From CAVRUD01 sp963849635 (lineage in GTDB: Bacteria > Chloroflexota > Chloroflexia > Thermomicrobiales > UBA6265): DNA of 64,000 nt. Location of the stretch: NCBI GenBank assembly GCA_963849635.1, contig CAWKIA010000018.1:1-64000 (forward strand). The letters run 5' to 3'. Position 1 is the stretch's first letter, and the number at the start of each line of letters is the position of its first letter. The notes under the pieces are model-generated. The model was not told where the DNA came from. It did no database searches and saw only the letters and a list, made by a program, of their open reading frames with translations. Shown here piece by piece: positions 8,272 to 16,846 of the stretch. Both the position numbers and the translations under genes were made by a program.

Positions 8272-8305
8272 AGGAAGGGGGCGGCCAGACAGCCGCCCCC
8301 TTCCT
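8272..8305. terminator. Bidirectional hairpin terminator
   Basis: A perfect stem of about 14 bp (AGGAAGGGGGCGGC with its complement) and a short loop lie between the cyclophilin stop (+) and the end of the small minus-strand gene at 8330. T-runs are weak, but position and strength suit a shared terminator of two convergent units. Confidence 0.6.
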
Positions 8306-8329
8306 GTTGTCGCGCATTCGTTCGTCTTG

Positions 8330-8548
8330 CTACGCGGCCGCCAGTCGGAGACCGTCGCAGATGTCCTCGTATTCGCGCAGGAGTTGGATCCAGAACTCTT
8401 CCCAGGCCTGGACGTCTCGCCCCTGGACCCTGGCGTCCTCGATCCGACGGTAGCCGTCGTCGAGCCGGCGCTCGAGCGTTTCCTGGTCGAATGGCGCCCG
8501 GTCGACGGTCGGTGGCTGGTCCAAGGCTCGAAGTCTGGTTGTTTTCAT
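8330..8548 (-). CDS. Small acidic protein in the SOS-type operon
   Basis: 72 residues with no recognised domain. The sequence is charged and probably helical (DQETLERRLDDGYRRIEDAR; WEEFWIQLLREYEDICDGL). A purine-rich AGGAACGGA precedes the ATG. It lies 48 bases downstream of the Rad52/Erf-like gene on the same strand and ends at a strong hairpin, so the two form one operon under the LexA-type promoter at 9266-9314. A role as a partner or regulator of that protein is a guess from position. The plus-strand frames through here are shadows. Confidence 0.6.
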   Translation of the reverse strand: MKTTRLRALDQPPTVDRAPFDQETLERRLDDGYRRIEDARVQGRDVQAWEEFWIQLLREYEDICDGLRLAAA

Positions 8549-8596
8549 GATCGTTCCGTTCCTGAGAGCGCTGCGAATACCGAGGGATGGAAGCGC

Positions 8597-9241
8597 CTAT
8601 GAGGCGATCGGCTGGTTGTTGCGCAGCGATTGCAACCGCTCAATGTACTCGGATGCTTCCCGCCGGCCGAGTTCCTCGACCGCGCAGCCGAAGGATTCCT
8701 GGACGTCCGTGCGGACAGCCGCTTCGTCCAATCCCGCTTCGCGGGCAATCGCCTGGATGAATTTGAGCTGGCGGGCGGTAACGGTCTGGCTTCCTGGCGC
8801 AGCGGTTGCCGCCGGCCGGCGATCGTCGCTGCCCTCGCTGGCGAGGCGGCGGCCCCTGGTCGAGGCAAAGTCGATCGGAGAGTCGACGATCTTCAGGCGC
8901 GACGCCGATCCCGTCTCGAAGTCGAAGTCCGGGCAGAACTGGGTGCCGAATCCCAATGCGGCCAGGGCGCGGCCGATTGCCTTGGTTTCTGCCTTCTCGA
9001 TATAGTCGCGGAAGTCGGACATGCTCTCGCTGCCCCATCCTGAGGCCGAGCCGCCATCGGGTAGGGTGACCACTGCCCGGAACACGGCCGAATCACCGGA
9101 GTGCTCGACGAGCGTTGTATCAATGGCGGCATCGGGGTAGCGCTGGCGCAGCCAGACGAGACGCCACTTGACTTCGAGGTAATCCGAGTTGCCGACCTTG
9201 GTGAGGTACTTGCTGGGGTCGAAGGCGGTCGATTCGGTCAT
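8597..9241 (-). CDS. Rad52/Erf-like single-strand annealing protein (putative)
   Basis: 214 residues. The N-terminal part (about 10-110) has KYLTKVGNSDYLEVKWRLVW, a predicted beta-rich stretch and EKAETKAIGRALAALGFGT. That alpha-helical AET-x-A-x-GRAL element recalls Rad52/Erf/DdrA-type annealing proteins of phages and bacteria. A linker rich in R, S and A follows, then a C-terminal helical domain (QLKFIQAIAREAGLDEAAV...REASEYIERLQSL) often found at the end of phage recombination proteins. GGAGG precedes the ATG. It heads a two-gene operon transcribed away from dnaN. The family call is pattern recall, without alignment. A domesticated phage recombinase used in the SOS response is the inference. 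Confidence 0.5.
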   Translation of the reverse strand: MTESTAFDPSKYLTKVGNSDYLEVKWRLVWLRQRYPDAAIDTTLVEHSGDSAVFRAVVTLPDGGSASGWGSESMSDFRDYIEKAETKAIGRALAALGFGTQFCPDFDFETGSASRLKIVDSPIDFASTRGRRLASEGSDDRRPAATAAPGSQTVTARQLKFIQAIAREAGLDEAAVRTDVQESFGCAVEELGRREASEYIERLQSLRNNQPIAS

Positions 9242-9265
9242 AAGTCACCATCCTCCAGGTGAGTG

Positions 9266-9277
9266 GAACAAATGTTC
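9266..9277 (-). promoter_or_regulatory. LexA-type SOS box
   Basis: GAACAAATGTTC is a perfect 12-base palindrome of the form GAAC-N4-GTTC, the core recognised by LexA in Gram-positive bacteria. It covers roughly +2 to +13 of the promoter just upstream, so a bound repressor would block initiation of the Rad52/Erf-like operon. It was the only such box noticed in the window by eye. Whether this lineage's LexA uses the same core is not certain. Confidence 0.65.
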
Positions 9278-9285
9278 TAAATGCA

Positions 9286-9314
9286 ATAATACGCCCTAAT
9301 CGAGCCCGTGTCAA
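9286..9314 (-). promoter_or_regulatory. Consensus sigma-70 promoter of the Rad52/Erf-like operon
   Basis: On the minus strand TTGACA (9314-9309), exactly 17 bases, then TATTAT (9291-9286). Initiation is expected near 9279, beside the LexA-type box. It is the best promoter match in the window, fitting a gene kept silent by a repressor. Confidence 0.75.
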
Positions 9315-9422
9315 GCGGTCACGACCAACGGAAGTAGGTCGCAATGTGATAAAAATATGGCTCTAGAATGCAGAAAAGTGGCGGCCCTGTTGCGCCCGAA
9401 GCGGCGTTCCTGCGGGAAATAG

Positions 9423-9452
9423 CACTATGCTATACTCCGAGGTCACATAGTG
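9423..9452 (+). promoter_or_regulatory. dnaN promoter with flanking inverted repeat
   Basis: An extended -10, TGCTATACT (TATACT 9431-9436), lies 40 bases before the dnaN ATG; no good -35 is seen. A perfect 7-bp inverted repeat, CACTATG 9423-9429 and CATAGTG 9446-9452, brackets it and could bind a regulator. Confidence 0.5.
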
Positions 9453-9475
9453 TACGGACACTCAAAGGTGGAGGG

Positions 9476-10624
9476 ATGACGGTGAAGGTCTCGTGCCTTC
9501 AGGAGAATCTGCAGCGGGCGCTCAATCAGGTCCAGCGTGCGGTCGCGACGAAGACGGCCATGCCCGTCCTGAGCAATGTCTTGCTCTCGACCGACGAGGG
9601 CCGGCTGCGTGTTGCCGCGACCAACCTCGACATTGGGATTACGACCTGGGTTGGCGCCGCGATCGAGCGCGAGGGAAAGATCACCGTCGACGCTCGGCTC
9701 CTGGCCGAGTTCGTCAACACCCTGCCCAACTCCCCCGTCCAGATGACGGTCGAGCCGCCCAGGTTCAACCTGGCCGTGCAAAGCGGGCGCGACACCGCCA
9801 GCATCAATGGCATCGACCCAGACGATTTTCCTGTTATCCCGCGGCTCGACGGCGACGCCTTTGTTGCCGAAGTCGATCCACAGGTTTTCCGTGAGATGAT
9901 CGCCCAGGTCGAGTTTGCCGCGGCGACCGACGAGGGGCGGCCGGTGCTCGCCGGAGTCTTGGCCAGGTTCGAGAACGACACCCTCATCCTGGCCGCGGCG
10001 GATGGGTTCCGGTTGGCCGTGCGGGAAGGGTCACTGGCGGCGCCAGTGCCGGATCGACTGGATATCATCATCCCGGGCAGGGCGTTGCGCGAGCTCGCCC
10101 GCCTGATCGGCGACCAGACCGATCCAGTTCGCCTGGCGATCACGCCGAATCGCAGTCAACTCCTGGTGCGATTGGGCGAAACTGAGTTTGTCTCTCGCCT
10201 GATCGACGGGACCTTCCCGGACTTCCGCCAAATCGTGCCCAAAGAGTTCAACACGCGTGTGGAGATCGGTCGCGACGCGCTCCTCAACGCGGTGCGCCGG
10301 GCCGGGTACTTCGCACGCGACAACAACGACGTCGTTCGCTTCGGCGTGCACCCCGGCGAGGAAGAGTTCATGCCCGGCAACGTCGAGATCTCGGCAACGG
10401 CAGCGGAGCGGGGCAACAGCCAGAGCTTTGTCGACGCGGCCGTGTCTGGGCAGGAAATGCAGATCGCATTTAACGCGCGTTATCTGGCCGACGTTCTGGG
10501 CGTGCTGCGCGGCGGCCAGGTCATGTTCGGTCTCAACGGCGCCAACCAGGCGGGCGTTGTCCGCTTCGCGGGCGACGACGCCTACACCCACGTGATCATG
10601 CCGATGGTGATCGGCGCCAGCTAG
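9476..10624 (+). CDS. dnaN: DNA polymerase III sliding clamp (beta subunit)
   Basis: 382 residues. DnaN forms the dimeric ring that tethers DNA polymerase III to DNA. The three repeated clamp domains are recognisable: MPVLSNVLLSTDEGRLRVAATNLDIG in domain I, RPVLAGVLARFENDTLILAAADGFRL in domain II, and the C-terminal VMFGLNGANQAGVVRF...THVIMPMVI. The ATG at 9476 follows GGTGGAGGG directly; upstream in-frame sequence carries the promoter and is not coding. recF follows by 75 bases, the classical dnaN-recF pair, but no dnaA lies beside them here. Confidence 0.95.
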   Translation: MTVKVSCLQENLQRALNQVQRAVATKTAMPVLSNVLLSTDEGRLRVAATNLDIGITTWVGAAIEREGKITVDARLLAEFVNTLPNSPVQMTVEPPRFNLAVQSGRDTASINGIDPDDFPVIPRLDGDAFVAEVDPQVFREMIAQVEFAAATDEGRPVLAGVLARFENDTLILAAADGFRLAVREGSLAAPVPDRLDIIIPGRALRELARLIGDQTDPVRLAITPNRSQLLVRLGETEFVSRLIDGTFPDFRQIVPKEFNTRVEIGRDALLNAVRRAGYFARDNNDVVRFGVHPGEEEFMPGNVEISATAAERGNSQSFVDAAVSGQEMQIAFNARYLADVLGVLRGGQVMFGLNGANQAGVVRFAGDDAYTHVIMPMVIGAS

Positions 10625-10644
10625 CCAGCTAGCCAGCTAGCCAG
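10621..10644 (+). repeat. Three tandem copies of CTAGCCAG
   Basis: Three perfect 8-base repeats start in the last codons of dnaN and include its TAG stop. A partial copy precedes them. They are probably a slippage-made microsatellite between dnaN and recF. Confidence 0.8.
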
Positions 10645-10699
10645 GTAGATCATTCGCTTGCCCCGCCTAGATCCCGCGCGGGCTGCGCCCCGGGCTTCA

Positions 10700-11902
10700 A
10701 TGAGACTGACCTCGCTCGACCTCGAAGAGTTTCGCTCCTACCGCAACCTCCACCTCGATATCGAGCCGGCGGGACTGCGACTCTTCGGGTCGAACGCGAG
10801 CGGCAAGACCAGCCTTCTCGAAGCTGTGGCAATGTTGGCCACCACCAGATCCCCTCGGACCTCTACCGAACGCGAGGTGATCGCCTGGCACAGCGGCGAG
10901 GAGTTCGCTGTGGCGCCGTATGCACGCTGCCGAGCCAGTGTCGAAGCCAATAGTGGTCCGTTCACCATCTCGCTCGCTGTTGAGGCAGATCCCGCACGTG
11001 GTGGTACGCTCCGCAAAGACATTCGCCTCGACGGGAGGTCGGTGCGCTCGATCGACGCCGTTGGGCGACTGCGCGCGGTGTTGTTTTCGGTGGAGGACGT
11101 CGCGCTCGTCGCTGGCGCTCCCCAAGGACGTCGCCGATACCTCGACCTCACGATCTCGCAGCTCAATAGCCGGTACATGCGCTCGTTGGCTGGTCACAAC
11201 CGGGTCTTGGCTCAACGCAATAGCCTGCTCAAATCATTTGCCCGAGATCGAATCCATCATGCCGATGCAACGGTCGGTGCTCAGCTCGAGTTCTGGGACG
11301 AGGAGCTTGTCCGATATGGCTCGTATGTCGGTGCGTGTCGCATGCTCGCAGTGTCGACGTTGTCGGGCTTGCTGCGAGGTCGGTTTGAGACCTTGTCAAA
11401 CGATCGATTGGTCATGCTGGAGTACCGACCAAGCTTGGACGTCACCAGCGCGACGCAGCAAGGCGGAAACCGAAATGCGGAAGACCTCGCTGGCGTGCTG
11501 GCCCGTGGATACGCAGAGTCGCTTCACGCGATGAGGCGGGACGAGGTCCGCAGGGGAGCGACCTTGGTCGGACCCCACCGTGACGACCTTGGATTCACGA
11601 TCGACGGAGTCGATCTGTCGGCGTACGGGTCCCGCGGTGAGCAACGACTTGCGGTGGTCGCCTTGAAGCTGGCCGAGGTCGATCTGATGACCAGAGATGC
11701 GGACGAACCACCGGTGCTCCTTCTCGACGATGTGCTCTCCGAGCTCGACAGCGGTCACCGGGACCAGCTAGTGACCGCGCTTGCCGATCTCGATGGGCAA
11801 TTGCTTGTGACCGCCACAGACAAGGACCTATTGGGTCACTCCGCTCTGAGAGGGCTGCCTGAGGCGCAGGTGATGTCGGGGACAGTCGTCGCCTGCGAGT
11901 AA
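10700..11902 (+). CDS. recF: DNA replication and repair protein RecF
   Basis: 400 residues. RecF is an SMC-like ATPase that loads RecA at gaps with RecO and RecR. The start at 10700 gives the usual MRLTSLDLEEFRSYRNL. Walker A is GSNASGKTSLLEA, the ABC-type signature lies in YGSRGEQRLAVVALKLAE, and Walker B with the D-loop is PVLLLDDVLSELD. The Walker A differs slightly from the common GxNGAGKT but keeps GKT. It lies downstream of dnaN and across the promoter region from the Rad52/Erf-like gene, so three DNA replication/repair genes cluster here. Confidence 0.92.
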   Translation: MRLTSLDLEEFRSYRNLHLDIEPAGLRLFGSNASGKTSLLEAVAMLATTRSPRTSTEREVIAWHSGEEFAVAPYARCRASVEANSGPFTISLAVEADPARGGTLRKDIRLDGRSVRSIDAVGRLRAVLFSVEDVALVAGAPQGRRRYLDLTISQLNSRYMRSLAGHNRVLAQRNSLLKSFARDRIHHADATVGAQLEFWDEELVRYGSYVGACRMLAVSTLSGLLRGRFETLSNDRLVMLEYRPSLDVTSATQQGGNRNAEDLAGVLARGYAESLHAMRRDEVRRGATLVGPHRDDLGFTIDGVDLSAYGSRGEQRLAVVALKLAEVDLMTRDADEPPVLLLDDVLSELDSGHRDQLVTALADLDGQLLVTATDKDLLGHSALRGLPEAQVMSGTVVACE

Positions 11903-12307
11903 GGCGATCTGTCAAAACTTCGCGATGTTCGGGTTCAACTCGGAGTTGAGGACCCAGGTATTGCGGCGGACGAAAGCTCAATCTTTCGACCGGACTCCGT
12001 TTGCGCGCAGGGTTTGATAGGTGCTCAGGGAAGGAATGTCGTTCGACTGACTAAACGATAGTCGGGTTGCGCCGAGACTATCGGCGGTACCAGAACCTCA
12101 TAGGCTCTCTCAAAACGGCTCGGTCGGCGGCTTCACCCGGGACTGAAGTCCCGGGCTACCTGTCGAAAGTCCCTCCGGGACTGAGCACGACCGGCGGCAA
12201 CCGTGTGTTCTGATAGACAATTTTAGAGGATTCGACGGCAGAAAAACCAGCGTGTGGATTTCCGCTTACCGGTTAATCGTTGTATTGCAATTACCGCCTC
12301 GCGGCTA
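11903..12307. other. Intergenic region before the island
   Basis: No gene is seen. It holds the hairpin repeat at 12136-12182. The sequence after about 12200 is A/T-richer than its surroundings. Confidence 0.5.
12136..12182. repeat. REP-like paired hairpins
   Basis: CCCGGGACT-GA-AGTCCCGGG (12136-12155, 9-bp arms) is followed 12 bases later by AGTCCC-TCC-GGGACT (12168-12182). Paired GGGACT hairpins of this kind recur between genes in several phyla; copy number in this genome cannot be judged. Confidence 0.6.
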
Positions 12308-12352
12308 GGGTGCAGGGATTCGAACCCCAACTATCTGATCCACAGCAAGGCA
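12308..12352 (-). repeat. Left attachment-site copy (tRNA-Gln 3' fragment)
   Basis: The first 26 bases are identical to the T-arm and acceptor end of the tRNA-Gln at 23213-23283; similarity then fades through the anticodon region (ATCTGATCCA against ACCTGTTCCA). The 5' half of a tRNA is absent. Orientation matches the intact gene, as expected for attL and attR. Confidence 0.75.
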
Positions 12353-12534
12353 CCCGCAGACGGCTCGCCGGGAAAAGGCGATCAGCGCGGCCAGGGCGGC
12401 CACGTGCTGACCGGTCTGGACGGCGAACGGGGTGGCGGCCGGCACGACCATCTGGTCGTTCAGGCGGAGGTCGACGTAGGTTCCCGGCGCGACCGGCTCC
12501 TCGACCGCGGGCGTTCCGTGGACGACGTTCCGCA

Positions 12535-12681
12535 TCAGCGTCGCGGCGCCGCCGTCCGAAGCTTCCAGAGGATGCCGTTGATGACCCGGCGATGATCGCG
12601 CCACGGCTTGCCGCGCCCACCGTTGGCCGGCAGCAACGGCCTGAGCTCTTCCCACGCCGCGTCCGTCAATTCCCCGCGCCC
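12535..12681 (-). pseudogene. IS5-family transposase N-terminal fragment
   Basis: About 48 residues read ELTDAAWEELRPLLP then GRGKPWRDHRRVINGILWKL, the conserved N-terminal (DUF4096-type) segment of IS5-family transposases. The frame then breaks and the catalytic DDE part is missing. Minus-strand sequence from about 12535 to 12350 is open in another frame (PGTYVDLRLNDQMVVPAATPF) but is not recognisable as transposase. Confidence 0.7.
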
Positions 12682-12841
12682 GTCCACCGCCCCGCCGCCC
12701 CACTTCCCGTCCCGCCGAAAACGGGTAGGCCACCGTGCACGCGCACGAATTACCTGACACGTTTTACGACTATGGACCAATGCGGTTACTACCTTTGTTG
12801 CATTAGCGTTGCGAGACCCGTGAGTCCGATCCTCTTGGGCC

Positions 12842-13171
12842 GCGCGCTTCGACAACTGGAAGCTGGTCTTCATGGAGCAGCGGGTGGTTGGCACGATGCA
12901 AGTTTGGGCCAAATCATTCACGCCGCTCCGGATGCCGAAGTTGTTCAACCATCGCACCGATCCTGATGAACGCGCCGACATCATGTCCAACACCTACTAC
13001 GACCGGTTCCTCTACAATGCCTACTTCATCTATGTTTATGTTGCCCAGACGGCGGCGATGACGTTCGCCCAGACGTTCGAGGCGTTTCCGCCAGCGCAAC
13101 TCGCTCCCAGCTTCACGATCGACGCGGCAATGGCCAAAATGCACGAGGCCGCCAGCGGGGCGTTGCACTAG
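12842..13171 (+). pseudogene. Arylsulfatase C-terminal fragment
   Basis: About 109 residues match the end of type I sulfatases: ARFDNWKLVFMEQRVVGTM, PFxPLRxPKLFN-like SFTPLRMPKLFNHRTDPDERAD, then a YYDRFLYNAYFIY segment and SFTIDAAM. The catalytic N-terminal half with the C/S-x-P-x-R motif is absent, so it cannot be active. The maturation enzyme gene (FGE) follows about 117 bases downstream, so a sulfatase-FGE pair probably once stood here. Confidence 0.7.
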
Positions 13172-13288
13172 CGCCCAACTCGAACGCTGTGGTTGCCGCA
13201 TCCGGTAGGAAGGACGAGCCGGGACCTGCTTATTTAGGATTTGGTGACGACCTGACTCTCCGCGACGGCGCTCGGCAAGGAACGTTCA

Positions 13289-14278
13289 ATGTCGACTGTC
13301 GCACCAATCACGGCGAGGTCTCCACAGACCGGCGAGGCGTTATTCAAAGACATGGTCTGGCTCCCCGGCGGCACGTTCCTCATGGGCTCCGAGACGACAC
13401 TATCCGGAGGAAGCGCCAGTCCACGAAGTCATGGTCGGCGGCTTCTGGATCGACCGCTACGCGGTCACCAACGCCGCCTTCCGCCGCTTCGTCAAGGCCA
13501 CCGGCTATGTCACCGTCGCCGAGCGTGTGCCGAGGGCCGAGGATTACCCGGGCGCCAAGCCGGAGATGCTGGTGCCCGGCTCGGTCGTCTTCAAGCAGCC
13601 GCCAGGCCGGGTCGATATCGGCAACCACTACAACTGGTGGGACTGGATGCCCGGCGCCGACTGGCGTCACCCGGAAGGACCGGGCAGCACCCTCCACGGC
13701 CGCGAGCGTCATCCGGTCGTCCACGTCGCCTGGGCGGACATCGAGGCCTACGCGGCCTGGGCCGGCAAGGCGATCCCGACCGAGGCGGAGTGGGAGTACG
13801 CCTCCCGCGGCGGCCTGGACGGCAGCGGCGTTCGCCTGGGGCGACGAACTGGCGCCGAAGGGACCGAATGCTGGCCAACTACTGGCAGGGCGAGTTTCCT
13901 TGGCAGAACCTCGCGCGCGACGGCTATGAGCGGACGGCCCCGGTCGGTTCCTTCCCGCCCAACGGCTACGGACTCTTCGACATGATCGGCAACGTCTGGG
14001 AGTGGACGGCCGACTGGTACGCCGACCGCCATGCCGTTCACCCGGGTTGCTGCGGCTCGGTCAACCGCAATCCAAACGGTGGCGACCGCGAGGGGAGCGT
14101 GGATCCACGCGATCCCGGCGCGGCGATTCCGCGCAAGGTCTTGAAGGGCGGCTCATTCGCCTGCGCCGAGAATTACTGCCGGCGCTACCGACCAGCGGCA
14201 CGGATGCCCCACCCAATCGACACCGGAACCTGCCACATCGGCTTCCGCTGCGTCGTCCGTGTCCCTGTCCACCCATGA
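13289..14278 (+). pseudogene. Formylglycine-generating enzyme, three frameshifts
   Basis: FGE oxidises the active-site cysteine of sulfatases to formylglycine. Homology runs through three frames: MVWLPGGTFLMGS (frame 2), then HYPEEAPVHEVMVGGFWIDR to PTEAEWEYASRGG (frame 3), AFAWGDELAPKG (frame 1), then LANYWQGEFPWQN to the end (frame 2). Breaks lie near 13400, 13826 and 13865, each equal to one extra base. Repaired, it is about 328 residues, full family length. The substrate-oxidising cysteine pair is kept in GGSFACAENYCRRYRPAAR. It is either broken by sequencing errors or genuinely dead; the neighbouring sulfatase is certainly truncated. Confidence 0.75.
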
Positions 14279-14341
14279 GGTAATCGGGACCGTCCCGCAA
14301 ACGCTCGGTCGCTCCCGTTGCGGAGGAAAGGGAGGAATCCT

Positions 14342-14747
14342 GTGGGTCCGGCAATCGGCGAGGTGTTGGCCCCGGCGATTGGCGTCGCACTCAGCCGGAT
14401 GCCAATCGTTGCGGTCATCCTGATGTACTTTACGCCGAAGGCACGCAGCACCGGCCCCGCATTTGCCATCGGTTCGGTGGTCGGCCTCCGCCGTGACATC
14501 AATCGCGCAGGCAGACACCTCGACGGGAGGCCGGATCCTCGCCCTGATCGTCTTTGTCCTCATCGCGAGCGTCACGGTCGGCGGTGTAGTGATTTGGTAC
14601 CTGATTGCCGGCAAGAGCGCTGCGGCCAAGCTGAACGAAGTGAAGGGATGGCTGATGAGGAGGAACAACGCGGTCGTGATGGCCGTACTGCTCCTGGTGC
14701 TCGGTGTGTCTCAGGTCGGCAAAGGGATCGGCGGCCTGTTCGGTTGA
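14342..14747 (+). pseudogene. GAP-family membrane protein with internal deletion
   Basis: The first 50 residues from the GTG at 14342 (AIGEVLAPAIGVALSRMPIV, STGPAFAIGSVVGL) match the N-terminus of GAP/Sap-type six-helix membrane proteins. Near 14490 the sequence jumps, in another frame, to the C-terminal part (AIAQADTSTGGRILALIVFV, LNEVKGWLMRRNNAVVMAVL). Roughly a hundred central residues are missing, so this is a real deletion and not a single-base error. In actinobacteria such proteins have been linked to glycopeptidolipid export; the role here is unknown. Confidence 0.6.
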
Positions 14748-14766
14748 CACGGTCAGGGTGGTGACG

Positions 14767-15522
14767 ATGGGCGAGTCGGGTAACAGCAATCCCATCCCAT
14801 TGGAGGTCGACGAGGACGCGCACGGCCGCTCGCTCCGGCAAGCGGCGATGCTAACGGCCGCCTTCGGCATCGCCTACTCCGTGCTGTTTATCCTCGCGGC
14901 TTGGCTGCTACGCACCATTCCGGGGCCAACGGCGTCGGATGAAGCGATCGAGGCGTTCTACGGCAGCGACGACAAGCGTCGAGTCACGCTCGTCGCGCTG
15001 TATATCATGCCGTTCGCCGGCATCGCCTTTTTGTGGTTCATCGTTGCCCTCCGCATGTGGATAAGCCACAGTGTGCGACGGGAAAATGCGCTGCTGTCGA
15101 ACATCCAGCTCGCGTCCGGGTTGATCTATGTCGCGCTCTTCTTCGCTGCAGCGGCCGCACAATCCGTGCTGGCTGCGAGTGTCGAGTTCACCGATGCGCC
15201 GGTCGATCCGGTGGTCGCTCGAGAATTCCCCCAATACGGGCAAACGCTGTTGATCGTCTTCGGCATGCGGATGGCGGCGATGTTCGTGATTGCGACGACG
15301 AACATTGCCCGTGCTGCGCACATCTTTCCCCGTTGGTTCATCGTCCTGGGAATGGCTGTTGGGCTCTTCCTGTTGTTGAGCGCGACACTCGCCGTTTGGT
15401 TGGTTTTCGTCTTTCCGCTCTGGATGTTGCTGCTGGGCGGTCTGCTGCTCCACCGCGCGCGGCAGATCCCGAAGGAGATCAAGATTCCACCGCGTCCTGC
15501 GGTCTTGGGATCTTCAAAATGA
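14767..15522 (+). CDS. Hypothetical multi-pass membrane protein
   Basis: 251 residues from the ATG at 14767. There are about six hydrophobic segments: AAMLTAAFGIAYSVLFILAA, LYIMPFAGIAFLWFIVAL, LIYVALFFAAAAAQSVLA, a segment with MRMAAMFVIATTNIAR, WFIVLGMAVGLFLLLSATLA and FVFPLWMLLLGGLLL. The loop after the first helix is acidic (ASDEAIEAFYGSDDK). The end is basic and proline-rich. No family is recognised. It starts 17 bases after the GAP remnant and precedes an MscS-type channel, all on one strand in the island. Confidence 0.6.
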   Translation: MGESGNSNPIPLEVDEDAHGRSLRQAAMLTAAFGIAYSVLFILAAWLLRTIPGPTASDEAIEAFYGSDDKRRVTLVALYIMPFAGIAFLWFIVALRMWISHSVRRENALLSNIQLASGLIYVALFFAAAAAQSVLAASVEFTDAPVDPVVAREFPQYGQTLLIVFGMRMAAMFVIATTNIARAAHIFPRWFIVLGMAVGLFLLLSATLAVWLVFVFPLWMLLLGGLLLHRARQIPKEIKIPPRPAVLGSSK

Positions 15523-15655
15523 CCCTGATTCCCGATTCTCGGCGCCTGGGACGAGGCGAGTTGTTGCTAAGACGAGGCGTAGTTGCGTATTCGGCGGCTG
15601 ATCGCGCGGCGCCCGCTGTTCACCAGCTTGGCCGTCCAATGCAGATGGGGTCGCC

Positions 15656-16516
15656 ATGGTCGATGCTCTCCGAACCGCCTGGAATTCCCTGGTCGGTGCC
15701 ACGATGGTGGCGGTGCAAATTGTCGCTGTGATGACCGCCGCGGTTGTCATCTCCGGACCGATCCGGCGAGTGGTCCGAAACAGGCTCCGGTCTGCGCTGA
15801 TCCCCGAGAACGCCAAGACGCTGTCCGAGAACCTGACAACTGTCGTGGTCTACCTCCTGGCCTTCACAATCCTGCTCGCGCTCTGGGGCGCTACCTGGCG
15901 CACCCTCCTTGCGGCGATCGGCGTCAGCACCCTGGTAGTCGCCCTCGGTTTTCAGACGGTCCTGCAGAGTCTCGTTGGTGGACTCTTCGTGCTCTTCGAG
16001 CGCCCGTACAACGTTAACGATCGGATCGAGATCTCCGGCCAGGACATCGGCGGGACTGTCGAGGAGATCGGCATTCGGACGACGATCATTCGTTCGGACG
16101 ACGGGGATCGCATCGTCACCCCTAACTCAGTCGTTTTCACGAATTCCGTCATCAATCGCAGCCCGGACCTCGCCCGACACACCGTCGTAACTCTCGTGGG
16201 CGTCGGTCGATCGGACGTGACGGATAACGCTCTCGAAGCCAGAGTCAGCGAATGCCTCGCAGCAATCCCAGCGCTCGATCCGCTTCCCAAGGTGACGGTG
16301 CAGCATCGCCTAAGTTGGCTGGTCATCCCCCGGCGGCTCACTCGGATCAGGTGGGTCGGCCGGTCGGTCGGTCGCGTGCGGCAATCGACAATCGACCGAA
16401 CGACGAACGTTCGGGTGCACTGGTGGGGGACAAGTGATCGAGCGGTTCGAGAAGAGGTCTTGAGGCGACTCAAGGAGCTCTTCCCTGAGGCTCGGGTCTC
16501 GACGCGGCGATGGTAA
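15656..16516 (+). CDS. Small-conductance mechanosensitive channel (MscS family)
   Basis: 286 residues. Two to three membrane helices are followed by the MscS pore and beta domain: LGFQTVLQSLVGGLFVLFE, then RPYNVNDRIEISG and IVTPNSVVFTNSVINRS, which is the family hallmark. The C-terminal domain (about 180-286) is predicted cytoplasmic and basic. MscS channels open on hypo-osmotic shock. A second, unrelated channel, MscL, lies at 60.2 kb. The start at 15656 lacks a strong ribosome-binding site. Confidence 0.8.
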   Translation: MVDALRTAWNSLVGATMVAVQIVAVMTAAVVISGPIRRVVRNRLRSALIPENAKTLSENLTTVVVYLLAFTILLALWGATWRTLLAAIGVSTLVVALGFQTVLQSLVGGLFVLFERPYNVNDRIEISGQDIGGTVEEIGIRTTIIRSDDGDRIVTPNSVVFTNSVINRSPDLARHTVVTLVGVGRSDVTDNALEARVSECLAAIPALDPLPKVTVQHRLSWLVIPRRLTRIRWVGRSVGRVRQSTIDRTTNVRVHWWGTSDRAVREEVLRRLKELFPEARVSTRRW

Positions 16517-16840
16517 CCTCGTCACAGGATCGCGTTTCTTCCATCGAGTCAGAGAAGGGCGCAGGTATCGGTATTGGCGCCTCAAAACACTGTCCTCGGC
16601 GGGCCGCTCGCCTGAGGGTTCGCGGCAGATCCTCCGTGGAGCGCGGCTCCGCAGTCCACGCAAACAAGACGCCCTTTGATTGTTGCGGCTACGACCGCAT
16701 GTTCTCTATCTAATGACCGATAAGACCCAGGGTGGAGCGATGGCATACGGCGTCCGACCCAACCTACCGAGGAGGAGTGCAGCACTAACCGCGGCAACTA
16801 GTGCTGCCTATCGGCCACAGGTATCTCCGAATTTAGGAGG
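16517..16840. other. Intergenic region in the island
   Basis: No credible gene was seen. It ends with TTAGGAGG, the ribosome-binding site of the SulP remnant. Confidence 0.5.
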
Positions 16841-16846
16841 ATGCGC

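Noticed and set aside
12280..12966. Plus-strand frame of 228 codons across the IS5 fragment
   Set aside because: Arg/Pro-rich shadow of the minus-strand transposase remnant; it also crosses the att repeat.
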